A stretch of DNA of 64,000 nt from Aquabacterium olei (GTDB taxonomy: Bacteria > Pseudomonadota > Gammaproteobacteria > Burkholderiales > Burkholderiaceae_C), in NCBI RefSeq assembly GCF_003100395.1, contig NZ_CP029210.1, forward strand, positions 1,426,001 through 1,490,000, given 5' to 3'. Below, one piece after another: positions 9,517 to 17,137 of this stretch (position 1 is the first letter of the stretch; every line of letters starts with the position of its first letter). The position numbers were made by a program, and so were the translations under genes. The notes under the pieces are model-generated. The model ran no database searches and had not been told where the DNA came from. It was given only the letters and a program-made list of their open reading frames with translations.

Positions 9517-10808
9517 TGCCGCGTCTCCGTCGCGTAGAGCGTCAGCAGCATCGCGAGAATGGGGCCGTTCTTCACGATCGGGGCAAAGGGGTGCAACCAC
9601 TGCGCTGGCAGGAACAGCGTGATGACGGCGGTGTAGGCCAGGATCAGTCCGATCTGGGCGAGCCACACCCGCCGCCCCGAGCGCCACAGCGTCATCACTC
9701 CCAGTGCAATGTCCAGCCCGGCTGCGCCGTACAGCGCCACCGGACGCAGTGCCGCCGGGATGCCCACCTGCGCCAGCATCGCGAAGCTGTCGGCCACGGG
9801 GTACAGCCCCAGCGACACAAGCCCGCTGACGAACCACAGCAGCGCCAGGATGAGTCGCCACAGCGGCCGGGACCACGTCATCACGGCGTGATGCCGCAGC
9901 GCCTCGCGCTCGCTGAGGGGCAGGGCGCTCACAAAGGTCTCGGCCGAGCGGGGCGGGCGCCCCAGCAGCGCAGACAGGGAGGCGGCCGGGCCGGTGTTGC
10001 CCCGCTGCAGCATGCGCCAGCTGTCCTCGTCGAACAGTGCGTCACGGTGGCGACTGCCTGCATGCGCCAACCGCGCCATGATCGCGCGGGGCACTGGTAT
10101 CCACATGCCCGCATCCAGCCCGAGTCCTTTCCGGATGGCCTTGAGATACGCTTTCAGCGTGGTGGGCTCCGGTCCGACCACTGGCAGGCGGCCGTGCACC
10201 GGCTGGGCCGATTCCACCAGGGCCACCACGGCCCCCACCAGATCGTCCAGGTGCACCGGCTGGATGGGCTGCGTGCCCCCGGCAGGCAGCGGCACGACGG
10301 GCAGACTGGCCAGCGTGCAGAACAACATCGTGCTGGCGCCCCCGGGGCCGAAGACCAGCGAGGGCTGCAACACCACGCCTTGCAGCGGCAAGGCCAGCAG
10401 GCAGTCGTCCGCCACATGCTTGCTCCGCAAGAATGCGGTGTCGGCGTCGGCGTCGGCGCCCAGGGCCGAGAGCTGGATCACGCGCCGCACGCCGATCTGG
10501 CTGCATGCCTCGAACAAGGCGCACGGGCTGCGGGCCTGCACGTCTGCAAAGCGCTGCTGTGCCGTCTCGCGCAGCAGGCCCACGGCATTGATCACCACGT
10601 CCACCCCGCGCAACAGGCTCAACCAGTGAGCTGGCTCACGGGGCTCCGAGAAGTCCACCGGCACGGCCCGCGCACCGGGGTGGAGGCGCTCGAAGGCCGC
10701 CGGATCCCGCACCCCGTGCAGCACGTGGTGGCCTCTTGCGGTCAGCGCACGCGCCAGCCGCTGGCCGATGAAGCCGCTGGCACCGCACACCAGCACCGTG
10801 CGGGACAT
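9513..10808 (-). CDS. NAD(P)-binding atypical SDR fused to DoxX-like membrane domain
   Basis: A 431-residue two-part protein. Residues 1-300 are an atypical/extended SDR of the NmrA/NDUFA9-like type: VLVCGASGFIGQRLA at 5-19, INAVGLL near 75, QPSLVFGPGG near 150. Residues about 310-431 contain four hydrophobic helices (LILALLWFVSGLVSLG, VALYGAAGLDIALGVM and two more) of the DoxX-like type. The likely location is the inner membrane with the Rossmann part in the cytoplasm. It couples translationally to the DUF2269 gene. Reaction unknown. Confidence 0.85.
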   Translation of the reverse strand: MSRTVLVCGASGFIGQRLARALTARGHHVLHGVRDPAAFERLHPGARAVPVDFSEPREPAHWLSLLRGVDVVINAVGLLRETAQQRFADVQARSPCALFEACSQIGVRRVIQLSALGADADADTAFLRSKHVADDCLLALPLQGVVLQPSLVFGPGGASTMLFCTLASLPVVPLPAGGTQPIQPVHLDDLVGAVVALVESAQPVHGRLPVVGPEPTTLKAYLKAIRKGLGLDAGMWIPVPRAIMARLAHAGSRHRDALFDEDSWRMLQRGNTGPAASLSALLGRPPRSAETFVSALPLSEREALRHHAVMTWSRPLWRLILALLWFVSGLVSLGLYPVADSFAMLAQVGIPAALRPVALYGAAGLDIALGVMTLWRSGRRVWLAQIGLILAYTAVITLFLPAQWLHPFAPIVKNGPILAMLLTLYATETRQ

Positions 10809-10812
10809 GGCC

Positions 10813-11541
10813 TCAGGCCGCGGCCATCACGCAGTCCTGCAGCATCTGCCGGATGACGACCACGTGCTCGGCTTCCTGCTCCACCGCGAGGCCGAAGCTG
10901 TCTGCCATCTCGCCGTGCCCGGTGTGCCGCAGCAGCGTTTGCAGCAACTCCCAGCTGGCGTGGTCTGCGAGTTCGGCCGTCAGAATGGCGTTCAGGCTCT
11001 GCGCGAGGTCCGTCCGTGGGTCGGTCACGACCTGGAGGATGCCGGCCGACATCTGGGCCCCCACGTCGGCGCACGGCGTCTGCGCGGTCGGGTCGGCACC
11101 CAGCGACTGCAGCGCGCCGGCAAGCATCTGAAAGTGCTCGGCCTCCTGGTCATGGATGCGCTGCAGCGTGGTCAGCCGGGCATCGCCTTCCGGCATCAGC
11201 TGCACCGCCTTTGTCAGCAGCGCCTCGTACAGGCGCGTGCCGGTGCGCTCGAAGGCCAGGCGCTCGCCCAGCTTGTCGAGCAGCATGGCCGGGTTGTCGC
11301 CCTTCAACATCGCCACCCCGGTGGTCACCATGCCCTTCAGCGTGCCCGGCAGTGGCACCGAGCCGATGGTGTCGGCTTCGGCGATGGCCTCCAGCCGCAT
11401 CGCGGTCATCGTGTCTTCGCTCTCGAACTCGGACACCGGTGACGCGGCCGCGTACTCCTCCATCGCCGACACATCGATCGGCGACATCTTGGCCCCGGTG
11501 CGGTTCATGCCCATGTGGGCGCCAGTCTGTTGCGGGTGCAT
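10813..11541 (-). CDS. Ferritin-like di-iron domain protein
   Basis: A 242-residue helical protein whose ligand pattern fits a di-iron four-helix bundle: E98 in LAFERTG, E133-A-E-H136, E190/E198 in AELADHASWE, and E223-A-E-H226. The two EAEH motifs are 90 residues apart, as expected for helices 2 and 4. The first 80 residues are a non-ferritin leader. Such proteins may store or detoxify iron or act as stress proteins; activity is not assigned. It lies 11 bp downstream of the second ferritin-like gene and 4 bp upstream of the SDR-DoxX gene, so one operon covers 12725 to 9046. Confidence 0.75.
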   Translation of the reverse strand: MHPQQTGAHMGMNRTGAKMSPIDVSAMEEYAAASPVSEFESEDTMTAMRLEAIAEADTIGSVPLPGTLKGMVTTGVAMLKGDNPAMLLDKLGERLAFERTGTRLYEALLTKAVQLMPEGDARLTTLQRIHDQEAEHFQMLAGALQSLGADPTAQTPCADVGAQMSAGILQVVTDPRTDLAQSLNAILTAELADHASWELLQTLLRHTGHGEMADSFGLAVEQEAEHVVVIRQMLQDCVMAAA

Positions 11542-11552
11542 GGCGTGTCCTT

Positions 11553-12725
11553 TCAGTAATTGACGACCTTGCGGCTCAGTTCGGTGCCCGATGTCCAGCG
11601 GTAGCCAGCTGCCACCGCCTGCGACGGTGAGCCCATCGAGTTCAGGTATTGCCGGTAGCCCATCGAGGCCTCGCTCTCCTGACCGCGCGGCAGGTAGGCC
11701 GTGCCCACGGCGCGGTAGTCGACCTCGGTGGCCAGCACCTTGCGCACGTAATCGCGCTGGCTTTTGAAGGGCAGGGGGGCGGGCAGATCACCCACCAGGA
11801 TCTCGGCCGGATCGCGCCGTTCGATGTCCTTGAACAGGCGGATGGCCAGCTGCAGGTGGCCCAGCTCGTAGTCGAGGAAGCGCTCCCAGATGGCCTTCAG
11901 CCGCGGGTTGCCTTCCGACATCATCGCGCTGTGGTACAGGTACACCTCGGCCGCTTCCTGAATGAGCCACTTCTCCAGCAGGCTCTCGCCCGGGTCTTCC
12001 AGCGAGCCGTACTGCGTCACGTGCTGCTCCTCGATCGAAGCGATCTCGGCGTACAGCTCGCGCGCCAGCGGGTCGGCAAAGGTCGGCCCGATGTTCATGT
12101 AGTAGTCGTGCGTCTGGTACTCGGCTGCCGTGATGAAGGCCGCGTGCAGCTTGCTGATCAGTGCGGTGCTGTGGCGGTCATAGGGCCGCCGCACGTCGTC
12201 CGTCGGGTGACGGTGCTCCAGCACGGTCGGCCGCCCCGGCACGATGTCCGTATAGCCCTGCAGGATGTTGTTCGCGTCTTTGCCCTCCAGCCGGTCCATC
12301 AGCGCCGAATAGCGGTACAGGTGGTCGAAGTCTTCCAGCAGGCCGAAGCGGTAGGTCTGCGCCAGGTAGGGATCCGGCTCGTTCTGCGCCACCGCCGCCG
12401 TCACCTCGATGGCCACCTGCTCGTAGGCAATCGTGGTTTCCAGCGGCGAGTGGTCGGCAGCGATCAGCCAGTTCACCATGGTGGCCTGGTGCTGCTCCAC
12501 ACGCCGCACCTCGGCCAGCGGCACGCGCAGCGGGCCATTGCAGCGCGCGATCATGTGCTTGAGTCGCAGGCTGTCAAGCTCCATGCCGTTCAGCAGGATG
12601 ACGCGCACCCGGCTGAAGGCGTCGTCGTCCAGCTTGCTCAGCGGCTTGGGGTTGAGTTCCTTCCACGTGAAGCGCTGACGTTCGACCGGGCAGCCCGGGG
12701 TGTTCAACAGGTCGATCTGGGCCAT
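11553..12725 (-). CDS. Large ferritin-like protein of unknown family
   Basis: A 390-residue protein I cannot name. The C-terminal half carries ferritin-like ligand spacing: E202 (TAAEYQTHDYY), E232/E233-Q-H235, E257/E260 (IQEAAEVYLYHS), and E287-L-G-H290. The N-terminal half has a weaker echo (E77-Q-H79, E102/E107, D132-F-D-H135), suggesting an internal duplication with a degenerate first bundle. No signal peptide or membrane helix. Its position as first or second gene of the operon with another ferritin-like protein argues for iron or oxidative-stress handling (inference). Confidence 0.7.
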   Translation of the reverse strand: MAQIDLLNTPGCPVERQRFTWKELNPKPLSKLDDDAFSRVRVILLNGMELDSLRLKHMIARCNGPLRVPLAEVRRVEQHQATMVNWLIAADHSPLETTIAYEQVAIEVTAAVAQNEPDPYLAQTYRFGLLEDFDHLYRYSALMDRLEGKDANNILQGYTDIVPGRPTVLEHRHPTDDVRRPYDRHSTALISKLHAAFITAAEYQTHDYYMNIGPTFADPLARELYAEIASIEEQHVTQYGSLEDPGESLLEKWLIQEAAEVYLYHSAMMSEGNPRLKAIWERFLDYELGHLQLAIRLFKDIERRDPAEILVGDLPAPLPFKSQRDYVRKVLATEVDYRAVGTAYLPRGQESEASMGYRQYLNSMGSPSQAVAAGYRWTSGTELSRKVVNY

Positions 12726-12737
12726 GACGGCCTCCTT

Positions 12738-13166
12738 TCAGGTCGGTGGCGTCGGCCGCAATCGCGCGGCCAGCTCTTCGTGCGTCTCGTGCACGAGGTC
12801 CTTGTCGAGCTCCCTTTCAATGACCGCCGCCACGCCCGGGCTGACGGCCTTGCGCAGCAGACCCAGGAACCGCGGTGCGGCAATCAGGATCAGGCGCGTG
12901 TAGCGGCCCTGCTGCAACGCCTTGTCGAGCACGCCGGCCACGTCGGTGGCGAAGGCATCGGCCTCCTTGTGCTTCTCGCCATCGCCGGCAGACGCGGTGA
13001 CGGTCATGCCGCGACGGCCGAACGCATCGCGGCGCAGGTCGGACTCCCGGGCGTGGGCGTCCGGGTCGGTCAGTTCCTCGACGGCATCCAGGCCCTTGTC
13101 CTCAGGGCGCTGCTGCATGATGCGGGCGATGGCCTCGTCGGCCACCACAACCCAGGTCGTCGGCAT
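12738..13166 (-). CDS. Host-attachment family protein (Host_attach)
   Basis: A 142-residue protein with the family opening TTWVVVADEAIARIM, a charged middle with AFGRRGM, and the segment YTRLILIAAPRFLGLLRKAVSP. It closely resembles the Host_attach family, which was named from plant-associated bacteria and has an eRF1-domain-like fold; its real role is unresolved and members are common in non-pathogens. It lies 12 bp upstream of the large ferritin-like gene and probably leads that operon. Confidence 0.85.
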   Translation of the reverse strand: MPTTWVVVADEAIARIMQQRPEDKGLDAVEELTDPDAHARESDLRRDAFGRRGMTVTASAGDGEKHKEADAFATDVAGVLDKALQQGRYTRLILIAAPRFLGLLRKAVSPGVAAVIERELDKDLVHETHEELAARLRPTPPT

Positions 13167-13275
13167 ATCGGTCTCCCGGTGGTTCGGATGCTTCCGAAGC
13201 CGGCAAGCGGTGTGCCGAGCGAAGCAGCCCCGTCGGGCGGGTCAATGAGGCTCACGGGATGAGCCTGCCGACTGC

Positions 13276-13674
13276 TCAGCGGGCGTCGCGGTTGCCGCCC
13301 GATGGCTTGCGGGAGGCGTCGGCCGGCGATTTCAGCGTGAGGATCCAGGTGGCCAGTTGCTTGGCTTCGGCGTCGGTCACGCCCATGGCCTTGTTCGGCG
13401 GCATGGCGACCGGGCCCCAGGCGCCGACGCTGCCATTCAGGATCTTGCCCGTCAGCATGTTGGCCGCATCCTTCTGACCTCCGTGGCGGCCAGCGATCTC
13501 GCGAAAGGACGGGCCGACCTTGCGAGCATCGATGTCGTGGCAAGCCACACAGCCTTTGCTGGTCGCCAGGGTGGGCAGTTGTTGCCCGGCGCCACCGCTC
13601 CCGGTCTGGGCGCCTGCGGGCAGGGCGATCAACAACAGCGCGAGGGGTGAGAAGGCAGGAGCAAGCAAGGACAT
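13276..13674 (-). CDS. Periplasmic class I c-type cytochrome
   Basis: A 132-residue protein with an N-terminal signal peptide (hydrophobic residues 8-20, likely cleavage after AGAQ or GAQT), one heme-binding site C42-V-A-C45-H46 and the axial methionine M91 in VAMPPNKAMG. Size and motif match small electron-carrier cytochromes c551/c552. The tail (KSPADASRKPSGGNRDAR) is extra. Its partner is unknown; the cbb3 oxidase 16 kb away is one possible acceptor (inference). It stands alone, 109 bp from the host-attachment gene. Confidence 0.88.
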   Translation of the reverse strand: MSLLAPAFSPLALLLIALPAGAQTGSGGAGQQLPTLATSKGCVACHDIDARKVGPSFREIAGRHGGQKDAANMLTGKILNGSVGAWGPVAMPPNKAMGVTDAEAKQLATWILTLKSPADASRKPSGGNRDAR

Positions 13675-13930
13675 GGTGCAAGGCTTCGAAGGTGGGGGAT
13701 GCGCCCCAGGCAGCAGGTGCCGTGCCCACGAAAGGCAGCCCTTCTAACGTGTCCTGTTCCTTTGTGGCTCGAAAGTCCGGCAAGCCCTACCGCCCGCCGC
13801 GCCGGGTTTCAGCAAGGATTCCCGGGGTTCCAGTCAGGGTTGCGCGCAAGCGGCGGCCGGGCGAGGGGTGTTCGGGCACGTGCGTTGCCGCGGCGTGGCC
13901 ATCTGCCTCTTACCAAGAAAGGACACCCCC

Positions 13931-14278
13931 ATGGTCGACCCCGAAAACTACAGCTGTCTGGAGGCCTGCCAGGCCTGTCAGGTGGCTTGTCTGCAATGTG
14001 CGGCTGCCTGCCTGGAGGAAGAAGACCCGGGCACCATGAAGGACTGCATCAAGCTCGATCTGGACTGCGCTGCCGTCTGTGCGCTGGCCGCTGAAGCGAT
14101 GGCCCGTGACAGCGATTTCGTGCTGGCTGTGTGCGCCTTGTGCGCCGATATCTGCGACGCCTGCGCCGACGAGTGCGAGCAGTACGACATGGAGCACTGC
14201 GAAGCCTGCGCCGAGTCGTGCCGCCGCTGCGCCGACGCCTGCCGCGAGATGGTGGGTGACGTCGAAGAGGAAGACTGA
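13931..14278 (+). CDS. Cytosolic Cys-rich four-helix-bundle copper-storage protein (Csp3-like)
   Basis: A 115-residue protein with 19 cysteines, most in CxxxC or CxxC spacing along predicted helices (CLEACQACQVACLQC, CALCADICDACADEC, CEACAESCRRCADAC), separated by acidic linkers. This is the DUF326/Csp architecture, in which cysteines line the core of a four-helix bundle and bind many Cu(I) ions. No signal peptide follows the ATG at 13931, so it should be cytosolic (Csp3 type). GAAAGGAC precedes the start. The gene is monocistronic and ends in a strong terminator. Upstream 13675-13930 shows no further gene. Confidence 0.88.
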   Translation: MVDPENYSCLEACQACQVACLQCAAACLEEEDPGTMKDCIKLDLDCAAVCALAAEAMARDSDFVLAVCALCADICDACADECEQYDMEHCEACAESCRRCADACREMVGDVEEED

Positions 14279-14303
14279 CCCCCGTAAGCAGAAGCCAGAA
14301 ACA

Positions 14304-14338
14304 ACAAAGCCCCACGACATCACATCGTGGGGCTTTGT
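14304..14338. terminator. Strong, probably bidirectional intrinsic terminator
   Basis: A perfect 14-bp inverted repeat (arms 14304-14317 and 14325-14338) with a 7-nt loop, GC-rich centre, and flanking A/T runs on both sides. It lies between the plus-strand copper-storage gene and the minus-strand tRNA-Asn pair, and would end both transcripts. Confidence 0.85.
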
Positions 14339-14345
14339 CTTGCCT

Positions 14346-14421
14346 TGGCTCCTCGACCTGGGCTCGAACCAGGGACCTACGGATTAACAGTCCGGCGCTC
14401 TACCGACTGAGCTATCGAGGA
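14346..14421 (-). tRNA. tRNA-Asn(GUU), copy 2
   Basis: A 76-nt cloverleaf with encoded CCA end. Acceptor stem TCCTCGA/TCGAGGA, anticodon loop CTGTTAA giving GUU, T-loop TTCGAGC. Second in the pair, 16 bp downstream of the other copy, and followed by the terminator at 14338-14304. Confidence 0.96.
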
Positions 14422-14437
14422 ATAAAGTCGGAATTTC

Positions 14438-14513
14438 TGGCTCCCCGACCTGGGCTCGAACCAGGGACCTACGGATTAACAGTCCGGCGCTCTACCGACT
14501 GAGCTATCGGGGA
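14438..14513 (-). tRNA. tRNA-Asn(GUU), copy 1
   Basis: A 76-nt cloverleaf, identical to the neighbouring copy except in the acceptor stem, which is TCCCCGA/TCGGGGA: a T-A pair has become C-G at the fourth pair, a compensated change. First gene of the pair, transcribed from the promoter at about 14579. Confidence 0.96.
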
Positions 14514-14558
14514 ATATGTCGGCTTCAGTTTTTGCTCACCGCATTGCTGCCGTGCTCA

Positions 14559-14600
14559 TCAACCGAGACCGAGACTATAACATCGTTTTTGGGGCGCAAA
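14559..14600 (-). promoter_or_regulatory. Promoter of the tRNA-Asn operon
   Basis: On the minus strand a -10 element TATAGT (14579-14574) is followed by a GC-rich discriminator CTCGGTCTCGG, as usual for stable-RNA promoters. A -35 is weak (TGTTTG, 17 bp upstream). The position is about 60 bp before the first tRNA. Confidence 0.6.
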
Positions 14601-14678
14601 CAGGGTGCGGCATCGTCTGCCCTGCTGAAGGCGTGCCGTGTGAGCGCGATGCAACAGCAACACGGCACCGCGCGCGGG

Positions 14679-16937
14679 TCAGAAGTCGATCTGCGCTGAG
14701 ACGGTCACTGTGCGCCCCGTGATGGGGAACAGATAGGTGTGCCCGCCGAACATCGAGGGCGCCTCACGCCAGCCGCGCTTGTCGAACACGTTCGCCACGC
14801 CCAGCCGCCACGTGATGGTCCGCAGCGCATCGCGGCCCTGCACGGCGCGCACGCCCAGGTCCAGTCGGGTCCAGGCAGGCAGGCGCAGCGAGTTGCCCGA
14901 GTCAACCCACCGGCTGCCCTCGTGCACCACATCGGCCTGCAGTGTCAGCGGCACGGGAAGGCCCCACGTGTGGCTGCCCGACAGCTTCACGGTGCGCTCG
15001 GGCACGTTCACCGGCTGCTTGCCGTTCAAGGCCACCTCCGTGCTGCCACGGCGCTCGGCATCCAACAGCATCGCGCTGGCGGCCAGGCCCCATGGGCCTA
15101 TGCGGCCCTGCCAGAAGCCCTCGACGCCACGGTGGCGTGCATCGCCGTTGTAGCGGAAGGTGTTGTCCACCGTCTCGGCCAGCGGGCGAATCGTCTGGAA
15201 CAGGTTGACGCCCCATTGCGCGACCACCCGTCCGGCGTTGTATTGCCCCTTCACCCCCACCTCGGTCTGGCGGCTCTTCGCCGCCGGCAGGATCTGGCCT
15301 GCGTTCAGCAGGGCGGCATTGCGCGGGGCCGCCTTGGTTTCCACGCCTTCGCCCCAGCTCACATAAGCCTGGGTCTGCGGTGCAAAGGTCCACCCCAGCG
15401 CGGCCCATGGGGTGTTGATCGTCTGGCTGATGTAGGTGTCGTCGTCGCCGTCGGTTTCCTGGCTGTGGCGGCTGAGGCTGGTGTGGCGCAGGCCCAGCCA
15501 GGCTTGCCAACTTGGCGCGAGGCGGACATGGTCCTGCACCGACAACTCGGTCGAGTTCTCCCAGCGGTTCGGGCTGGCTGATTCCATGACCGGGCTCGGA
15601 TCGAAAGGCTGATTGGGATTGATCAGCACATTGAGCGTACCCACGTAGTTGTAGGCCTGCGGCTTGATGGCGGTGCGGTACAGCGAGCGCAACGCCCCGA
15701 AACGCAGGTTGTGCTCCTGATCGCCAAGGCGCACGCGCCCCTCGAGTTGAGCGAGCAGCGACCGAGTGATGCGGCGCTCGTTGTCGGAGCGGTAGTCATA
15801 CAGGTCTACGGATCCGTCGCTCTTGAAGTTGTAGTAGTAGGCGTAGTCCTCCGGCCCCGGACCGACATACTCGTTCCAGCCGAACGGAAACGCCGCCCGG
15901 TCATTCGTCCGCAGATGCTGCTCCCCATACGTCACGGTCGATTTCCAGCCCGCCTGCAGGTTCTGCGTCCAGCGTACCGTGCCCGTGCGACCTTCGAACT
16001 GCACCGGCTGGCTCCAGGGCTGGTTGTTCAGGTTCAGGTTGCGGCTGAACGTGCGCGAGGACGGCAGGCGATCGCCCAGCAGGCTCAGGCCCGCCACGCT
16101 CGGCTGGCTCTGCCAGCTGTCTTCCAGCTCCAGCTCGATCAGCGTGTCGCGCGACACGCGCCAGTCCGTCGCCATCGACAGCAGCCGGCTGTGCCCCTCG
16201 GTGTTGTCCACCTGCGTGTTCAGGCGGGCCACGGCGGCATTCACGCGCAGGCCCAGACTGCGTTCCGGGCCGAACCGGCCGCCGATGTCCACGGCGGCAC
16301 GCGCCTCACCCGCGTCGTTCACCGAGAAGAAGGCGCTGTGCACGCGTCCCTCGGGACGTTTGACCTGCAGGTTGACCAGCCCACCCGGTGCGCTGACGCC
16401 CGCCTGAATGCCACTCGTGCCCTTGAACAGTTCCACGGCCGACTTGTTTTCCAGCGGCAGCCGGGTCTCGGCGTTCACCGGCAGGCCTTCGCGCCGGTAG
16501 TTGTAGGCGTTGTCGAGCGTGAAGCCGCGCACCGTCAGGTAATCCCAGTAGCCCACGGTGTTGTACGAGTCGGTCGTGCTGGCGTCCAGCCGCGTCAGAT
16601 CGGCCAGCCGCGTCACGAAGGCGTCCCGCAGCGCATCGACCGAGAAGGTCTGCGCCTGCGCGGGTGTCTCCCATGCGGGCAGGTCGCCCAGCCCGACGAT
16701 GCTGGCCTTGGCGCTGCGCTTGATCGCCTGGGCACTCACACCCACGGCTTGCACGGTGGCATCGTCGCCCGCTTGCTGGGCCAGCGCCTGCGTCTGCAGC
16801 CCGCAGACGAGGAGGGTGGCGTACGCAATCGTGGTGGGGCGAGGCAGGCGGGAGGCCGCCCGGGCTGCGGGGCGGTCGGCGGAAGCGGAAGTCAGCATGG
16901 CGTGGCACGCGGTGCACCAGGGCACCGCTTCGGACAT
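14679..16937 (-). CDS. TonB-dependent outer-membrane receptor under TPP riboswitch control
   Basis: About 752 residues: signal peptide (hydrophobic core AYATLLVCGLQTQALA), plug domain (about 60-200, with YLTVRGFTLDNAYNYRREGLP and the GTSGIQAGVSAPGGLVNLQVKRP block), then a 22-strand-type barrel ending in the aromatic residue of SAQIDF. By sequence it belongs with siderophore receptors such as FhuE/FpvA. A TPP riboswitch at 17041-17125 lies in its leader, so thiamine or a precursor is the better-supported cargo (inference). A second in-frame ATG at 16898 would shorten the N-terminus by 13 residues; neither start has a good ribosome site. Downstream the tRNA-Asn genes read in the same direction from their own promoter. 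Confidence 0.88.
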   Translation of the reverse strand: MSEAVPWCTACHAMLTSASADRPAARAASRLPRPTTIAYATLLVCGLQTQALAQQAGDDATVQAVGVSAQAIKRSAKASIVGLGDLPAWETPAQAQTFSVDALRDAFVTRLADLTRLDASTTDSYNTVGYWDYLTVRGFTLDNAYNYRREGLPVNAETRLPLENKSAVELFKGTSGIQAGVSAPGGLVNLQVKRPEGRVHSAFFSVNDAGEARAAVDIGGRFGPERSLGLRVNAAVARLNTQVDNTEGHSRLLSMATDWRVSRDTLIELELEDSWQSQPSVAGLSLLGDRLPSSRTFSRNLNLNNQPWSQPVQFEGRTGTVRWTQNLQAGWKSTVTYGEQHLRTNDRAAFPFGWNEYVGPGPEDYAYYYNFKSDGSVDLYDYRSDNERRITRSLLAQLEGRVRLGDQEHNLRFGALRSLYRTAIKPQAYNYVGTLNVLINPNQPFDPSPVMESASPNRWENSTELSVQDHVRLAPSWQAWLGLRHTSLSRHSQETDGDDDTYISQTINTPWAALGWTFAPQTQAYVSWGEGVETKAAPRNAALLNAGQILPAAKSRQTEVGVKGQYNAGRVVAQWGVNLFQTIRPLAETVDNTFRYNGDARHRGVEGFWQGRIGPWGLAASAMLLDAERRGSTEVALNGKQPVNVPERTVKLSGSHTWGLPVPLTLQADVVHEGSRWVDSGNSLRLPAWTRLDLGVRAVQGRDALRTITWRLGVANVFDKRGWREAPSMFGGHTYLFPITGRTVTVSAQIDF

Positions 16938-17040
16938 CGGTCGTCAAACAGGGGGGAGACGAGAAGAGTCCACAGCCCATCACGGGCCTGCGCCAGCCCG
17001 CCACCAGGCTTGCACGGATGTGCACGCCCTGTGGCAGACC

Positions 17041-17125
17041 ACCAGCTTTCCTACGCGAGCATGACCTCGTTCAGGTTCGAAGGGACTCTCTCAGCCCGCG
17101 CCTTGTGTCGGCGGGCACCCCCAGC
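17041..17125 (-). ncRNA. TPP riboswitch (THI element)
   Basis: On the minus strand the conserved TPP-aptamer blocks appear in order with correct spacing: GGGGGTGCC, a stem CGCC...GGCG, GGGCTGAGA, then TCGAACCTGA, GAGGTCATGCTC and GCGTAGGAAAGC. These are the sequence-specific positions of the thiamine pyrophosphate aptamer. About 100 nt separate it from the receptor start, enough for an expression platform (a GCCC...GGGC hairpin lies there), but I could not tell transcriptional from translational control. Confidence 0.9.
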
Positions 17126-17137
17126 GGAAACACGATT

